Positions 12,159 through 24,270 are shown, counted from the stretch's first letter. The stretch is DNA of 64,000 nt from Artocarpus heterophyllus (GCA_025403435.1 CM046350.1:14103612-14167611); one strand, 5' to 3'. Translations and numbers: made by a program. Notes: generated by a model not told the origin, from the sequence alone.

Positions 12159-15100
12159 ATGGCACCTAGACGTCGTTCGACAGCTGACGCCGAGTTCGGA
12201 AATGATGAGGGCCTGATGAGGTCTATGATTGCGGCTTTCCGGCAGATGGCAGCCAGGACTAGACCGGAAGACTCCAGTGTTGGTAGTCGGCATGCTTTCT
12301 TTAAGGAATTTCGGCGGGCGTCTATTCTGACTTTTGATGGCAATGGGGATCCGCAGTTAGCAGAGTATTGGTTGGATTCGATCTTGAAGCATCTTGATAC
12401 CCTTGGTGTGCCTGAGGAGTATCGTGTGGAATTTGCGGCGTATAAGCTCGAGGGTGGCGCCAACACCTGGTGGAAACAAACTAAGCGTCTGGAGCGTGGT
12501 GGCGATATCGGTTGGGACAAGTTCGAGGATCTGTTCTATGATCGGTATTTTCCGCAGGGATATAGAGATCAGAAGGCAGCTGAGTTTTATAGACTGCAGC
12601 AGGGTGATCTTTCAGTTCGGGAGTATGAGGCGAAGTTTAACGAGTTGGCTAGGTTTGCTCCATCAGCTGTGGCATCGGAGCGCGAGAAATGCATCAAGTT
12701 CCAAGAAGGACTCAAGGCTCCTATTCGGCGGCAGTTGGTTGCTCTACGGCTTAGGGGTTTCGGAGAGCTTGTGTCGTCGGCGATCTCCGTGGAGAATGAT
12801 TACGTGCAGTATTGTGAGGACCGAGCCAAGGCTTCAGGAGGACCGCAGAGGAGTGGCAGGAAGAGCACCAGTAGTCGTCCAGCTCCGGGGAAAGGCAAGC
12901 AAGGCGGTGCGACCAGTGGCAGTAGCAGTTCGTCTGGCAGCGGGCGCAGCAATCCCTACAGCTTTCATTGTCATTTCTGTCAGCAGCCCGGACACATCAA
13001 GAGGAATTGCCCGATCAGGAGTGCTCGTCTTGGATCTCAGACCGGGGAGGATGCCAGTCGTTCATCTCAGCCTCAGCCTCAGACCCTACCTCCGCCTCCG
13101 CAGTACCCGCAGTTGCAGTATCCGCAGTTTTCTCCTCAGCAATTCTCATATCCGGCACGGGGACAGCAGCCGCAGTATTTTCAGCGCAGTGTTCCTCAGT
13201 ATAGAGCTCCGAGTACAGGTAGTGTGCAGTCGTCTCCATCTCAGCAGCATCGGCCGAGTAATGCAGGACCCAGTAATGTCGGTAGAGGAAAAGGAAAAGC
13301 GCCAGTACAGGTTCATGCAATGGCATCTGGAGGGTCAGATTCTCAGATTGGTAACGCGGTTGTCGATGGTATGGTTTTGGTTTCTAGATCTCTAGCTCGC
13401 GTTTTATTTGATACCGGTGCCTCTCATTCTCTCATTTCGAGTTCCTTTGTACATGCCTTGGGATTAGAAGTAGAAGAGTTTAATGAACCCCTAGTTATAA
13501 TTTCTCCTTTGGGGCGGGTGTGTGTGAATTGTATGTGTAAATCTTGTAAAATAAAGATTGGGGATGAGATTTTGAAAAGTGATTTGATTATACTCCCCAT
13601 GAGTTCCTATGATGTGATTTTAGGGATGGACTGGTTGTCCAGGTATAGTGCAGTTGTGGACTGCCAACTTAGAAAAGTGACCCTAGTGTCTGATAGGGGG
13701 ACGGTAATCACTTACCAGGGTGGTGGTGATTGGCTAATGAGTGAGCGTCTCATGAAGTCATGTCTAGGAGGGCGAAGGAATCTAGATTGTTTTGCTTTTC
13801 TTGCCAATCTAGATTGCGGGCCCTATGTTTCGAGTAGTAGTGTAGCGATTCCGGTGGTTGATGAGTTCGAGGATGTTTTCCCCGACGAGTTATCAGGATT
13901 ACCACCGCATCGGGAGATTGAGTTTGGTATCGAGTTGTTTCCGGGGACATCACCGATTTCTATGGCACCTTATCGGATGGCGCCGGCAGAAATGAAGGAA
14001 TTAAGGAAGCAACTTCAGGAGCTTGCTGATAAAGGATATATTCGGAATAGCACATCTCCGTGGGGAGCACCTGTTTTGTTCGCTAAGAAGCACGATGGGA
14101 CTCTCAGGTTATGTGTGGATTATCGGCAGCTGAATCGTGTTACGGTGAAGAACAAGTATCCTTTGCCTAGGATTGATGAGCTATTTGATCAGTTGGGAGG
14201 TTCGCGATACTTCTCGAAGATTGATTTGCGGTCAGGTTATCATCAGCTCAGAATCAAGGAAGAGGATATTCCCAAGACAGCTTTTAGGACTCGGTATGGG
14301 CACTTTGAGTTCCTGGTTATGTCTTTCGGGTTGACGAATGCTCCAGCAGCTTTTATGGATCTGATGAACAGGATATTTAGGCCGTATCTGGATCAGTTTG
14401 TGATCGTGTTCATCGATGATATTCTAGTGTATTCTAAGACCTGGGAGGAGCATGAGCAGCATCTTCGGATCGTGCTTCAGACTCTGCGGGAGCACCAGTT
14501 GTATGCTAAGAGGGAAAAGTGTGAGTTCTGGTTGACCGAGGTCAAATTTCTGGGTCATGTCATTTCGGAGCATGGTATTTCAGTGGATCCGTCCAAGATT
14601 GAAGCTATATTGGAGTGGGAACGACCAAGGAATGTAGCGGAGGTTCGCAGCTTCTTAGGTCTTGCTGGATATTACAGGAAATTTGTAAAGGACTTTTCGA
14701 AGATTGCAGCTCCGTTGACGAGGTTGACCAAGAAAAATGTCAGGTTTGAGTGGGATGAAGACTGTGAGTCTGCTTTTCAGGAATTGAAGAACCGGTTGAC
14801 TTCAGCTCCAGTATTAGTTATTCCTAGTAGTGACGAGCCGTATGAGGTTTATGCTGATGCTTCAGGGCGCGGACTTGGATGCGTGTTGATGCAGCATGGA
14901 CGTGTGGTTGCGTACGGATCGAGACAGCTACGACCCCACGAGCGGAATTATCCTACTCACGATTTAGAGCTGGCAGCGGTGATCTACGCGCTGAAGATTT
15001 GGAGATGTTACTTGTATGGAGCATCGTTTCAGGTCTTCTCCGATCACAAGAGTTTGAGGCATTTGTTCACTCAGAGGGATCTCAATCTGAGGCAGCGCAG

Positions 15101-15668
15101 ATGGGTGGAGTACATGGAGGATTATGATTTCGCGTTGCAGTATCATCCCGGAAAAGCTAATGTGGTAGCGGACGCGCTTAGCAGGAAGTCTTCAGGGATT
15201 CTCGCTTGTTTGATTTTTGAGGACTGGAGCAGGGATGCGACAGTGAGTGAGTATCGGCTACAGTATCATGAAGACGGTGATCGAGTTTCGTTATATCATG
15301 TGGAAGCGACTCCAGCTCTTGTTCGGATGGTGAAGCAAGGTCAGTGGCAGGATCGACATTTGCAGGGGATTTGGTCGCGGATTCAGAACGGGGAGCAGTT
15401 CGAGGAATGGAGCGTGCATGCAGATGGATCGTTGTACTTCCGGGAGCGTCTTGCAGTTCCAGTTATCGCCGAGGTGACGAAAGCCGTTCTAGATGAAGCT
15501 CATAGGTCTCAGTTCGCTATTCATCCGGGGAGCACCAAGATGTATCGTGATTTGAAGAGGCACTATTGGTGGAGAGGCATGAAGAAAGATGTTCGCGAGT
15601 ACGTGGCCAAGTGTTCGACGTGTCTTCAGGTGAAAGCCGAGCATCAGAAACCTACAGGTCAGCTTTAG
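12159..15668 (+). pseudogene. Gypsy gag-pol, first part: Gag, protease, RT, RNase H, integrase N-terminus
   Basis: One long frame of 1169 codons from an ATG 90 bases after the primer-binding site. In order: a retrotransposon Gag domain (about residues 50-210, with GGANTWWKQ); a CCHC zinc knuckle [14 protein letters not shown] at 271-284; an aspartic protease with DTGAS at 418-422; a reverse transcriptase with FIDD at 751-754; an RNase H with YADASG near 898-903; and the integrase HHCC zinc domain starting at His1122. All catalytic motifs look intact. The frame ends at a TAG (15666-15668) between the integrase zinc domain and its catalytic core. The same frame reopens at once and continues to the nested LTR. 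A C-to-T change in a CHG context, a methylation target in plants, is the likely cause. Gag to RNase H could still be made; integrase could not without readthrough. Confidence 0.92.
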
Positions 15669-16656
15669 CCGCTTCCTATTTCAGGGTGGAAATGGGAGCA
15701 TGTGACGATGGATTTTCTCACAGGTTTGCCGAGGACGGAGCAGCGGCATGATGCAGTTTGGGTTGTAGTCAACAGGTTGACGAAGTCGGCGCATTTCATT
15801 CCGTTTAGGTTGATGTGTTCGAGGAAGATTCTTAGGGATCTGTATTTGCAGGACATTGTGAGGTTGCATGGAGTTCCTTTGTCCATCACCTCTGATCGAG
15901 ACACCAGGTTTAATGCTAAGTACTGGAGGAGTTTTCAGGAAGCTTTGGGTACGGATTTGAACTTCAGTACGGCGTTTCATCCTCAGACTGATGGGCAGTC
16001 TGAGCGGGTTATTCAGGTTCTCGAGGATATGTTGCGTGCTTGTGCGTTGGACTTCGGCGGGAGTTGGAAGCAATGTTTGCATTTGGCGGAGTTCGCGTAC
16101 AACAACAGTTATCAGGCGAGTATCGGTATGGCACCATTCGAGGCATTGTATGGGCGACCGTGTCGATCACCTGTGTGTTGGGCCGAGCCGGAAGATAGAG
16201 TTATTCTTGGGCCAGATGAGATTCGTGACAGCAACGAGAAAGTCGCGGTGATTCGGGATCGGTTGAGAGCAGCTCAGAGTCGGCAGAAGAGCTACGCGGA
16301 TAGGAGACGTAGACCTTTAGAATTCACGGTTGGAGATTTTGTTCTCTTGAGGGTGTCACCTCGTAAGGGAACTATGCGGTTCGGGGTGAGTGGGAAGCTC
16401 GCGCCGAGGTATATTGGACCGTTCGAGATCACTCAGCGTGTTGGTGTGGTCGCTTATCGGCTTGATCTTCCACCCGAACTTTCTCATGTGCACGATGTGT
16501 TTCATGTGTCTATGCTTAGGAAGTGTCCGCCTGAGCAGGGTAAGATAGTATCGTTTCGCGATGTGCAGGTTCAGGAGGATACGACGTACGAAGAAGTGCC
16601 GATTCAGATTATCGACCGGAAAGTGATTAGCTTGCGTCGTCGTGAGATACCGTTGG
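15669..16656 (+). pseudogene. Gypsy pol, second part: integrase core and start of chromodomain
   Basis: This is the same reading frame as the gag-pol frame upstream, separated only by the TAG at 15666. It holds the integrase catalytic core: the first Asp in MTMDFLTGLP, the second Asp in SDRDTRF, and the Glu in TDGQSERV, which form the DDE triad. The C-terminal integrase part follows (KLAPRYIGPFEI; DVFHVSMLRK). The end (about 16580-16656, with IIDRKVISLR) is the first half of a chromodomain. It runs into the nested solo LTR at 16657, which supplies a chance TAA three bases later. The chromodomain normally guides chromovirus integration to marked chromatin. Confidence 0.88.
16652..16656. repeat. 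Target-site duplication of nested solo LTR, left (GTTGG)
   Basis: GTTGG occurs here directly before TGTAACACC and again at 18627-18631 directly after GGTGTCACA. It marks the exact integration site inside the chromodomain-coding sequence. Confidence 0.92.
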
Positions 16657-18626
16657 TGTAACACCCCTATATAGGGGTTAACAGTTTTTAATGAGATAAA
16701 ATAAAAATAAATAATAAAAGTAAAACCTTAAAAATAAAATTTGCCTGGGACTTAAATGAAAACTCTCAACTCAAAAATAAAATATAAACGACAAATAAAC
16801 CACAGTTTTAATGTAGCACCTTAAATTTAATAATATAAACTGTTGTCATCATCATTTTAACCCTCAACACATTGTAATACAGTCACAGAAAGTAACAATT
16901 GATGCTTACATTATCATGAAGAACATTCTCAACAATTGAAGCAGTCCCAATATAATATAGCTACATCACTTCCTCAACTATATTTCTCGTAGCCACCTCA
17001 CACTTAGTGAGTCCTGAAAAGATATAAACATAAGGGAATGAGCGACACTATGCTCAGTAGAGAAAACCATTACCCACCTTTAGGTTTTTATCATTACCAT
17101 ATTAAAATCTGCATGGTTAGTAGGTTACATCATATTCCAGATTATGAGGTTTATTATGATCACATCTTATGGATACCGTAGTTAATCGTTACCAAGTGTC
17201 ATAATTACACATTTATACAAATATTACAAATCATCATTGTTCTTAGGTATCCATGTTAAATTGAGTATCACTCAACTCATCGAAACCCAAATGGGCGCAC
17301 TTGATCACCCTATAAACATTCCAAGGGTGTTCCGGTGAGGGGACATCAAGCCCCGAGTCCTCACCAAGTCGATTCCTGTACAGTGTGTTCTGGGACTTTC
17401 AACCCAAGGAAGCGTCATCACCTTCCCCCTATTTTACCTTTTTGGGTATTCATGCCCAAGGACGTAACCGTCGCCCTCTTCATGTTTCACAATTTCTCTA
17501 TATTGAATCATTATCAATAGAGTTAGTTTTCCTAACCATGCTTCTCAATTTATAACATGTGTCAATTCATTATGTTCCTCGCCGTACAATACAAGACGAG
17601 TCCATGTCATAGTTTCATATGTGATACTCATATAATATCAGTTCAACATAGATATATATATTGCGGCAAAACAATCAATTTTAATTCTATAAAAACCTTA
17701 CAAAAGATGAGTAATAGAATCCCTACCTTTCAAGCTTATCAACAATCTTTTAATCCTGGAATCAGTTAACGTTAGCTCCATACTCCCTTGATCCTAAGGC
17801 GTGCATAAGGACAATTAAAACTAAAGCACAACATACAACTACATTCATAAAATTCATTTTAATTTAATCTTAGAATTTCAAGAAATAACCACTGCCCATA
17901 GAGGTATTACAAAGTTTAACAATATAAATTTTCTGTCTAGGGCATATACACTTAGACTTCATACATATGCTCCAAAATAGCAACAAACATATACTTAGGT
18001 TTAAGAACGCAAATTTGAATAATCCTTTAGTATAAAAGAAAATTTATAAATGAAAGACTAAATTTGTTCATAAGATTCTAACCTCGGATTATGGTTAGTT
18101 GGAAGCTTGAAATGGCTTCAAAACAGGTTCCTTTACTTCGGTATGACTGAAATTCTTGCTCAAATGGAGGTGATGGTGGCTGATTTTTATGGCTGCCTTG
18201 AAGAAGTTCTCTAAGTATTTTGCTTCAGCAAAGAAATAAGAAGAAGAGTGTGGGAACTGTGGAAGAGAAAGGAAGAAAAGATGAAGTCTTTGAAGAGAAG
18301 TGATAAAAACAATTATGGAGGAGACATGTTGAAGCATGTCACGGAGGAAATAAAGAAAATGAGGGTCAAGAGTAGTTGGAAAAGATATCCTTATGTCTCC
18401 TCTAGAGACTTTAACACACATAATACCAATATGACATTTTTGAGATTTATTAGAAGTTCTAAGACTTTTTAGTAAACATACTAAATAAATATAGGAGAAT
18501 TTTAGAAAATTTAAAAATAGATAAAAATAAATATTATAAAATAAATTTAAATGAAGCAATTTTTTTTATACACTAAAAATTAATTTAATTACCTCAATAC
18601 CCGTTAGGAGAATAACGGGTGTCACA
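16657..18626 (-). mobile_element. Nested solo LTR (1970 bp) inside the gypsy chromodomain
   Basis: It starts TGTAACACCCC and ends ACGGGTGTCACA, so the ends form inverted TGTRACACCC. It is flanked by the 5-bp duplication GTTGG and has no internal coding region, primer site or second LTR. Read on the minus strand, around 16990-17070, it has the ACTGAGCATAG..CGCTCATT block that marks the R region of gypsy LTRs, which gives the orientation. It probably entered as a full element and then lost its inside by LTR-LTR recombination. Short open frames within it (for example 18095-18559 on the minus strand) have no recognisable domain. Confidence 0.85.
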
Positions 18627-18631
18627 GTTGG

Positions 18632-18726
18632 TAAAGGTCGTGTGGCAGCATCACGGTGTTGATGAAGCCACGTGGGAACGAGAGTCGAGTATGCGGGAGT
18701 CATATCCGCATTTGTTTTGCTTTTGA
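18632..18726 (+). pseudogene. Gypsy pol, 3' end: second half of chromodomain
   Basis: After the nested LTR and its target duplication, the host frame resumes. It encodes the conserved end of a plant chromodomain (VVWQHHGVDEATWE, then MRESYPHLF) and stops at TGA 18724-18726, 34 bases before the polypurine tract. The reading frame matches that left of the insertion once the insertion and one copy of GTTGG are disregarded, so the chromodomain was intact before the nested hit. Confidence 0.85.
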
Positions 18727-18760
18727 GATGAGTTGTAAATTTCGAGGACGAAATTTCTTT

Positions 18761-18774
18761 AAGGGGTGGAGAGC
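18761..18774 (+). other. Polypurine tract of gypsy element
   Basis: AAGGGGTGGAGAGC lies directly before the 3' LTR, where plus-strand synthesis is primed. Confidence 0.88.
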
Positions 18775-20924
18775 TGTAACGTCCCGAAATTTATTTAATA
18801 TTAATGTAATGTAAATGATGAATTAGTGTGCCATAATTAAAGTTTTAACTTTAATTAGATTATTTGGTTGGGTTTTTAGTTTTGGTTGTTTTGTTAAATT
18901 GATGTGTTCAAAAGATTCCTTGTTGATTTAAAATGATGTTTTGAGTTTTAAAACACAACAATTTGTAAAATGTTAAAAATACTCCGTTTTACAAAACCGT
19001 GGGCGGCACATGGTTTTCGCACAGTAAAACCGCCCACCGACTTTCTCTATTTATTTCTCTTTTCTCTCTCTCTCTCCTCACTCACGTTTCAACTCTCTCT
19101 CTCTTCTCTCTCTCTCGGCAGTCCCTCTCTCTCTCAATCTCTTTCAAAATTTTGATTTCCATTCGAATCCAAGCTTCGGAACAGCAAGGAGGAAGCTCGG
19201 GGACGTGATTCGGCGACCGAGAACGCGGATTGAAGCTTCGATTCGAGGTTAGATTCGAAATTTCTAAACTTTTTACAAAATTTTTGATTTTGTGTGTTTT
19301 TGAAATCTAAGTTTGTTTTAGCTTAGAAAACCGTGGATTTGTGTTAAATGAGCTTAGAACAACTAGAATCTAAGCCTAGATTGAAGAAAAACGGATTGGA
19401 TTCAAGTTTTTCATTTTTCTCCTCTTTTTCTCATTTTCGGATTTTTGAAGATTTTGAGTTTAAATGTTGTTTAAATGATCCCAAACATGTTCTAGAATGT
19501 TTTTCTATCAATTATAGTTGTTTTTCATGCCTGGGATTTGAGAAAAACAGGTTAGAAACAAGATTTGGATTTTGGGGATCGAGAAACCCGTGGCTGGGAT
19601 TTCTGGATCTTCCCAGTTCGGCAGGCCGAAGTTCATGTTCGGCAGGCCGGAGTGATGATCGGCAGGCCGGTGTTCTTCCGACCGGCAGGCCGAATCTGGG
19701 GAAATGTTCGGCAGGCCGAACTTTGCTTCCGGCAGGCCGAACTGTACAGTTCGGCAGGCCGAAGCAGGGCGTCCGGCAGGCCGACCGAGGCATGGAAAAT
19801 TTTGTAATTTTTACCCGATTTCATTGTTTTGAACCCTGATTTAAATCCCAACCTTATAGGATGATTTTAATGATACAAATGGCACACTAGGACATCATGA
19901 AATGATTTAATAACATAGAATGTCTCGAACTAGATATTGATTGACTTAGTTTGTATCTAGGATTGTTCGTGGTTCCGTGGAGCTAACGTATAGCGGATCG
20001 GGATTACGGTGTGGGGTACCGGCACGAGTACTGAGGTAGGACTTCTATCCTATTTCTTTGGTAGCCTGGTTTTGAAATGATTTGGCTTTGAAAAGGATTT
20101 CTATCCAAAATGTTTTCAATGGATGTTTGAAAATGGTTTTATCGGTTATATTTTTATATACCGTGACATGAAATGAATTTCATAATGAATGTAATTGACA
20201 ACACTCGGTAATTGGGTTTTGAATGATAACGATAATGAACACTAAGGCATGATGCCATATCAGAGATCGGGTCGTGATCGACCTTGGGGGCAGGTCCCGA
20301 AACCCGGCTGGGCCACTACGGTGGTGATATCATGGTTTGCCTAGGTAAAAGTAAACTGGTGTTTTGATTTGACGAGTAGACTGTTCTGTGTCAGAACGGT
20401 TCTACTCAATTTATTTATTTATTTATTCAAGTTCTTTTTTTTGTATAACTCCTGATAATGTTATGTTTCCTTGTGTTAAATTATTTTATAAAACTTAGTC
20501 CTACTGAGCCTTTCGCTCACGTTTTATCTGTTTTAAATTTCCCCCCTCTAGGTGGTTTCCTATTTAGGTTTGGAGAAGATTCTTCGGACCGAACTCAGGA
20601 GCAATAGGAGAACTTATTTACATTCTGTATTTATTAATCAAGGCATGTAAGACTCAACTTTATTTGCACTTGGACTGTAATTGTATTTGTGATATTGTCA
20701 GATTCATGTGTGTGCACAAGTTGTGGGTTGTGGAACCCATATTCGCGGTTTTTATTCAATTATTGTTATTTGTTTAACGATTTTAAATTCTTTATCAAAT
20801 GTGGTGGAAAAATCTCTTTAATTCTTGCTTAATTGGATTTTTAAACCCTTAATTTCAATTAAATTCTCTTTTAAATAAACCTAAATATTCCGCCACGTCA
20901 CCTCCCGTACTCCGGGGCGTGACA
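18775..20924 (+). repeat. 3' LTR of gypsy element (2150 bp)
   Basis: It starts TGTAACGTCCCG and ends GGGGCGTGACA, followed by target duplication ATAAC (20925-20929). It is colinear with the 5' LTR apart from about 13 substitutions that I counted by eye and the loss of one 21-bp dyad unit, leaving eight CGGCAGGCCG motifs at about 19618-19783. Confidence 0.95.
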
Positions 20925-20929
20925 ATAAC
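20925..20929. repeat. Target-site duplication of gypsy element, right (ATAAC)
   Basis: Matches ATAAC at 9879-9883. Confidence 0.93.
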
Positions 20930-21480
20930 TAAGATTGCCATGAGAATGTATAATGGTATAGAAATATTTTATTTTAATTTAGTAAAATATTTTAGTACAT
21001 ATAGTTAAGCTTTCATTTCTAATTTATGTTCAACGTTTTTCAATTTTTTTGCATCAAATTCGAAAACATATGATTTTAATTTTTTTTCTGTTGTTGTTTT
21101 CAAAATACCTGATAGTTCTTGAAAAAATTTGAGTAAAATTCTGTCAATTGTATTTTTCACAGAATTGGGTAAATTTAAGCACACATTTAAACAATACTAT
21201 ATATATTTTTTATTTGTTACGCAGATAAATAAAGGGGAGATGATTTAGAATTATAGTTAATTATCAAGGGTATTATAGCAAATGTAAAAAATGACAACAG
21301 CTGCGCAAATAACCCCTAACCAGCTATTTGAATTTTATTACCGGGCAATAATTTTTAGAATACGTTAGGCAAAAGTAGCATTTACCAAATATCTAGATCT
21401 ACTATAGATTCTTTAGGAGTCTAAGACTTTTCTACAAGCAATGCAAGCAAGCCCTATAATGTATACTTGAAAGACGGAAA
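20930..21480. other. Intergenic, no feature recognised
   Basis: AT-rich DNA without a gene or a clear repeat. Confidence 0.5.
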
Positions 21481-22140
21481 AATACGTCATTCTTTATATG
21501 CACATTTGATTACTAAAATTGGATGTGTACACCTAATTAATTAAATTAATTAATTAATTAATTAAGAAATAAGAACCATCGAGGACATTAGATATGTACA
21601 CTTGATCAATGAAGAACGATAAAAATGAAAATTTTTTATAAATGTAATATTTTAAGATTTACTTTTTATAAATGCCACATATATTCTGTGACATAGCTTA
21701 ATATGAAATATGAATGATAGTGTGACATAACTTTTTCTGAGTGTGGTATAAATAAACACAACTTTTAAAAGTATGACATAACATTTAATTTTCTGTGAAA
21801 AAATTCCATCAAGGAAATTATGTTGTGCACATGATTAATTAAAAAATAATACCAAAAAGATATTATACGTATGTATACTTTATTAATAATTAATTACGAA
21901 AGAAATATTATCAAGGACCTTATGTCATATACACTTGATTAAGAAAAAAAACCAAGGACATCACATGCGTGCACTCGATTAATTAATAAAGAAAGAATAA
22001 CATTAAGCGCATTTTATATATTGTACATTTAATTAATTAAGTATATTTTTTTATAAATTTAAAAAGAAATAAATACCTCCAAGGACCTTATATGTACACA
22101 ACTGATTAAGTAAGAAAGAAAGAAAGAAAGAAAAACAATC
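21480..22140. repeat. Degenerate minisatellite, right half
   Basis: The same drifting 45-70 bp unit as at 9410-9760 (TACACTTGATTAATTAA, GAAAGAAATA, CAAGGACCTTAT). AAGGAC-type landmarks lie near 21577, 21813, 21908, 21954 and 22081. A dispersed repeat (21625-21800) interrupts it, and a GAAA microsatellite lies at about 22109-22135. Confidence 0.6.
21625..21800 (+). repeat. Dispersed 170-bp repeat, copy 1
   Basis: It shares the ordered words ATTTACTTTTTATAAATGCC, ATATGAATGATA, GACATAACTTTT and CACAACTTTTAAAA with copies at 23665-23850 (same strand) and at 42525-42700 and 59830-59985 (opposite strand). It is non-coding and looks like an old short transposon or an end fragment of a larger one. 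Confidence 0.65.
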
Positions 22141-22344
22141 AAGTTGGACATTTCTTGGTCATCCCTATCCACACAAGATTCACAACGTTGCAGTTTGGTA
22201 TCTAGGAGAGCTGATGGTACAAGATAATACTTTTCGTCATGTAGTCTAACTGATTACCGACTGTGATACTGACGGGTCCTAGCATCACTTCTGCGTAGTC
22301 CACCGTAACATCTGCGGTCACCGATTACGCTACCATCAGTTTTC

Positions 22345-22680
22345 AAATTAAATATGGACAACTTACAAGAATGCTCCTCAAGTGCCCCAACTTATTAAAA
22401 TGCCCTTTAATATACTATTTATTAAAATTACTCTTTTATTAAAAATTAGTGATTTATTAAAAGTCTAAATTACTTTCGCTTCTCACTCCCTCATGAGGGA
22501 ATAGAAAGAAATAGGGTTTCTAATTTTTGAGATTAAATTATAATGAGTAAAACAGTAAATGTATAATTAATATTTTAAAAAATAAAATCAGAAAAGAGGT
22601 AGTTTTGAAAAGTTAAGAAGAGGAGGATATTTTTAACAAGGAGTGTCCATGATGGGGCATTATATGTAGTTTTCTCATTA
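22345..22680. mobile_element. MITE-like element with imperfect inverted ends
   Basis: The left end reads ACAAGAATGCTCCTCAAGTGCC. The right end in reverse complement reads ACATATAATGCCCCATCATGG, followed in both arms by a CACTCC/CCAACTT..TTAAAAAT stretch. The inside is AT-rich and non-coding. Borders are approximate and I see no clean target duplication. Confidence 0.4.
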
Positions 22681-22799
22681 AATATCTTTGTGTAATTTAC
22701 TTCAGTGGGTTTATGTGTGGGCCCGTGGGTGTAGACTCCTTGACATGGGGTGCTGGCCCCTGTTTGTGGTGGAGTGCAGGGCCTTCTGTGCCCCTCTTT

Positions 22800-23480
22800 T
22801 GCACTAAGCTGTTTAAAAAAAAAAAAGAAAAAAAAAAGAAAAAACAAAACACCGAAATCGACTGAAAAAACTAAAAAAATTAGTTTAGACACAAAAACCA
22901 ACCTAGTCGGTTTGAAAACTGACCGTCTATACAGTTCTGGCTGTTAGTTTTCGGAATCAATTTTTAGTCTGTTTGTTTCAAATTTTGCTTTTTACTAATA
23001 TTCTGGAAATTGAATACTAATTAGTTAGGTTCATTTGTATTGTCTAACTTGAATGGACTCTAGTCTGCATGCTCTTTTTTAGGGTCAACTTATAGAAAGT
23101 AGTAAATGACTGGAAAGAGGAGTAGAATTTTTGAAGGCTTCTACCGTCCAACTCTAACATTCGCAGTGGCCAATTTTAAAGGCTTGTATCTACACAATGT
23201 GATTTGTTTTGGTAAGTTGTGTTCATAACGGGGTTTTAGGCTTCTTTAATACATAAATAAACTCCTCTTCTAAAATTGGATTACTTTTAGTATACTCACA
23301 GGTTACTCTAGTCCAAACCCGACCAAAACTGATCACCACAAAACCGACCATTGTCGGTCGAAAATCGACCGACTCCATTTATTTGATCGGTTTTCAATTT
23401 CACTTTTTCAAAACCAACTGTCATTGTTCGAAAACCGACCGACCAAAGACCTACGGAAAACCGACCAATAAACACCCTTA
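22800..23480. repeat. Region with CGACCGA/TCGGTCG inverted repeats
   Basis: Motifs such as CCGACCATTGTCGGTCG (23342-23358), AAAACCGACCGACC and TCGGTTTTCAA recur in both orientations at 22830-22990 and 23310-23470. They look like arms of a decayed DNA transposon. No coding sequence is present. Confidence 0.4.
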
Positions 23481-23664
23481 CTTTGCATGTTGTTGGAACT
23501 CACATGGGGCACTGACCTGCAATGTGGTGTGCCAGCCTGCCTGTTTTTAAATTCTGTGGCGCAATGTGGGTCTACTTGTAGCCCCGTGATGGCATGACCC
23601 TATCGGCAATGTTCAAGTTGCTGTCACATTTCCAATTCTAATATTTAATTATTCATAATAAAAT

Positions 23665-23850
23665 ATTAAAATGAGGAATTTTCATAAATACAATCGTTTA
23701 AGATTTACTTTTGATAAATACCATATATGTTTATTTGTGATATAACTTAATATGCAATATGAATGATAATATGACATAAACTTTTCTAAATATAATATAA
23801 TTGAACACAACTTTTAAAAATGTGGTATAACATGGAATTTTCTCACAAAC
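23665..23850 (+). repeat. Dispersed 170-bp repeat, copy 2
   Basis: Same ordered words as copy 1 (AAGATTTACTTTTGATAAATACC, ATATGAATGATAATATGACATAA, CACAACTTTTAAAAATGTGGTATAACA given here in parts). An AT-rich non-coding copy. Confidence 0.65.
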
Positions 23851-24079
23851 TTTTAGCTGCTCCGCCGAATTTCCTTGAGTGGAATTTTTGTCTAAGATGG
23901 AAAAAAAGATCTATTTTCCTCTTGAAGAAAAACATTAAAAGAGTAGGTAATAAGAGAAGAGGGAAAGCTATTTGTCTTAGGCACACCACTTGTATGCAAA
24001 TTATGTACAGGTCAGCGTGTCAGTTGCCAACTTGTATTTTGCTCCGTACACTCAAGCAGAGGTACTAGTCTTCACCCTT

Positions 24080-24270
24080 CGACACTCAGAGGGTGTTTGG
24101 TAGTGGTAGGAACCACTCAGATCTCACCACAAACTTAGTTATGAACAGTGTAAAGCTCTCACATGTTACAATAACAATAAAAAAAGATGATACAATATAA
24201 AACTCTCATATGCTACAATAAAAATAGTTTTCATCATTGGTTTCTATCACACATCCTATCAGATGTTTGC
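24080..24270. mobile_element. Possible MITE remnant near the DUF26 gene promoter
   Basis: It begins GGGTGTTTGGTAGTGG, a common start of plant hAT MITEs, followed by repeated 'AAAGCTCTCACATG' / 'AAACTCTCATATGC' words. The opposite end is unclear. A similar GTGTTTGG start with 'GTGTAAAGCTCTTA' lies at 28125-28190. Confidence 0.3.

Larger units (their letters stand above)
9884..20924 (+). mobile_element. Ty3-gypsy LTR retrotransposon, chromovirus (Tekay/Del-like), with nested solo LTR
   Basis: This is a structurally complete element. It has a 5' LTR (9884-12054), a primer-binding site (12058-12069), a gag-pol region (12159-18726), a polypurine tract (18761-18774), a 3' LTR (18775-20924) and a 5-bp target duplication ATAAC. 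The domain order Gag, zinc knuckle, protease, RT, RNase H, integrase, chromodomain defines a chromovirus. RT wording and the split C-terminal chromodomain suggest the Tekay/Del clade. Total span is 11,041 bp, or about 9.07 kb without the nested insertion. By eye the LTRs differ at about 13 positions plus one 21-bp unit, so the insertion is young. Gag-Pol is broken by one in-frame stop and by a solo LTR, so this copy is not autonomous now. Confidence 0.93.

Noticed and set aside
12394..13395. 333-codon plus-strand frame overlapping gag
   Set aside because: It lies in another frame of the true Gag-protease sequence, which has the zinc knuckle and protease motifs. It has no domain of its own.
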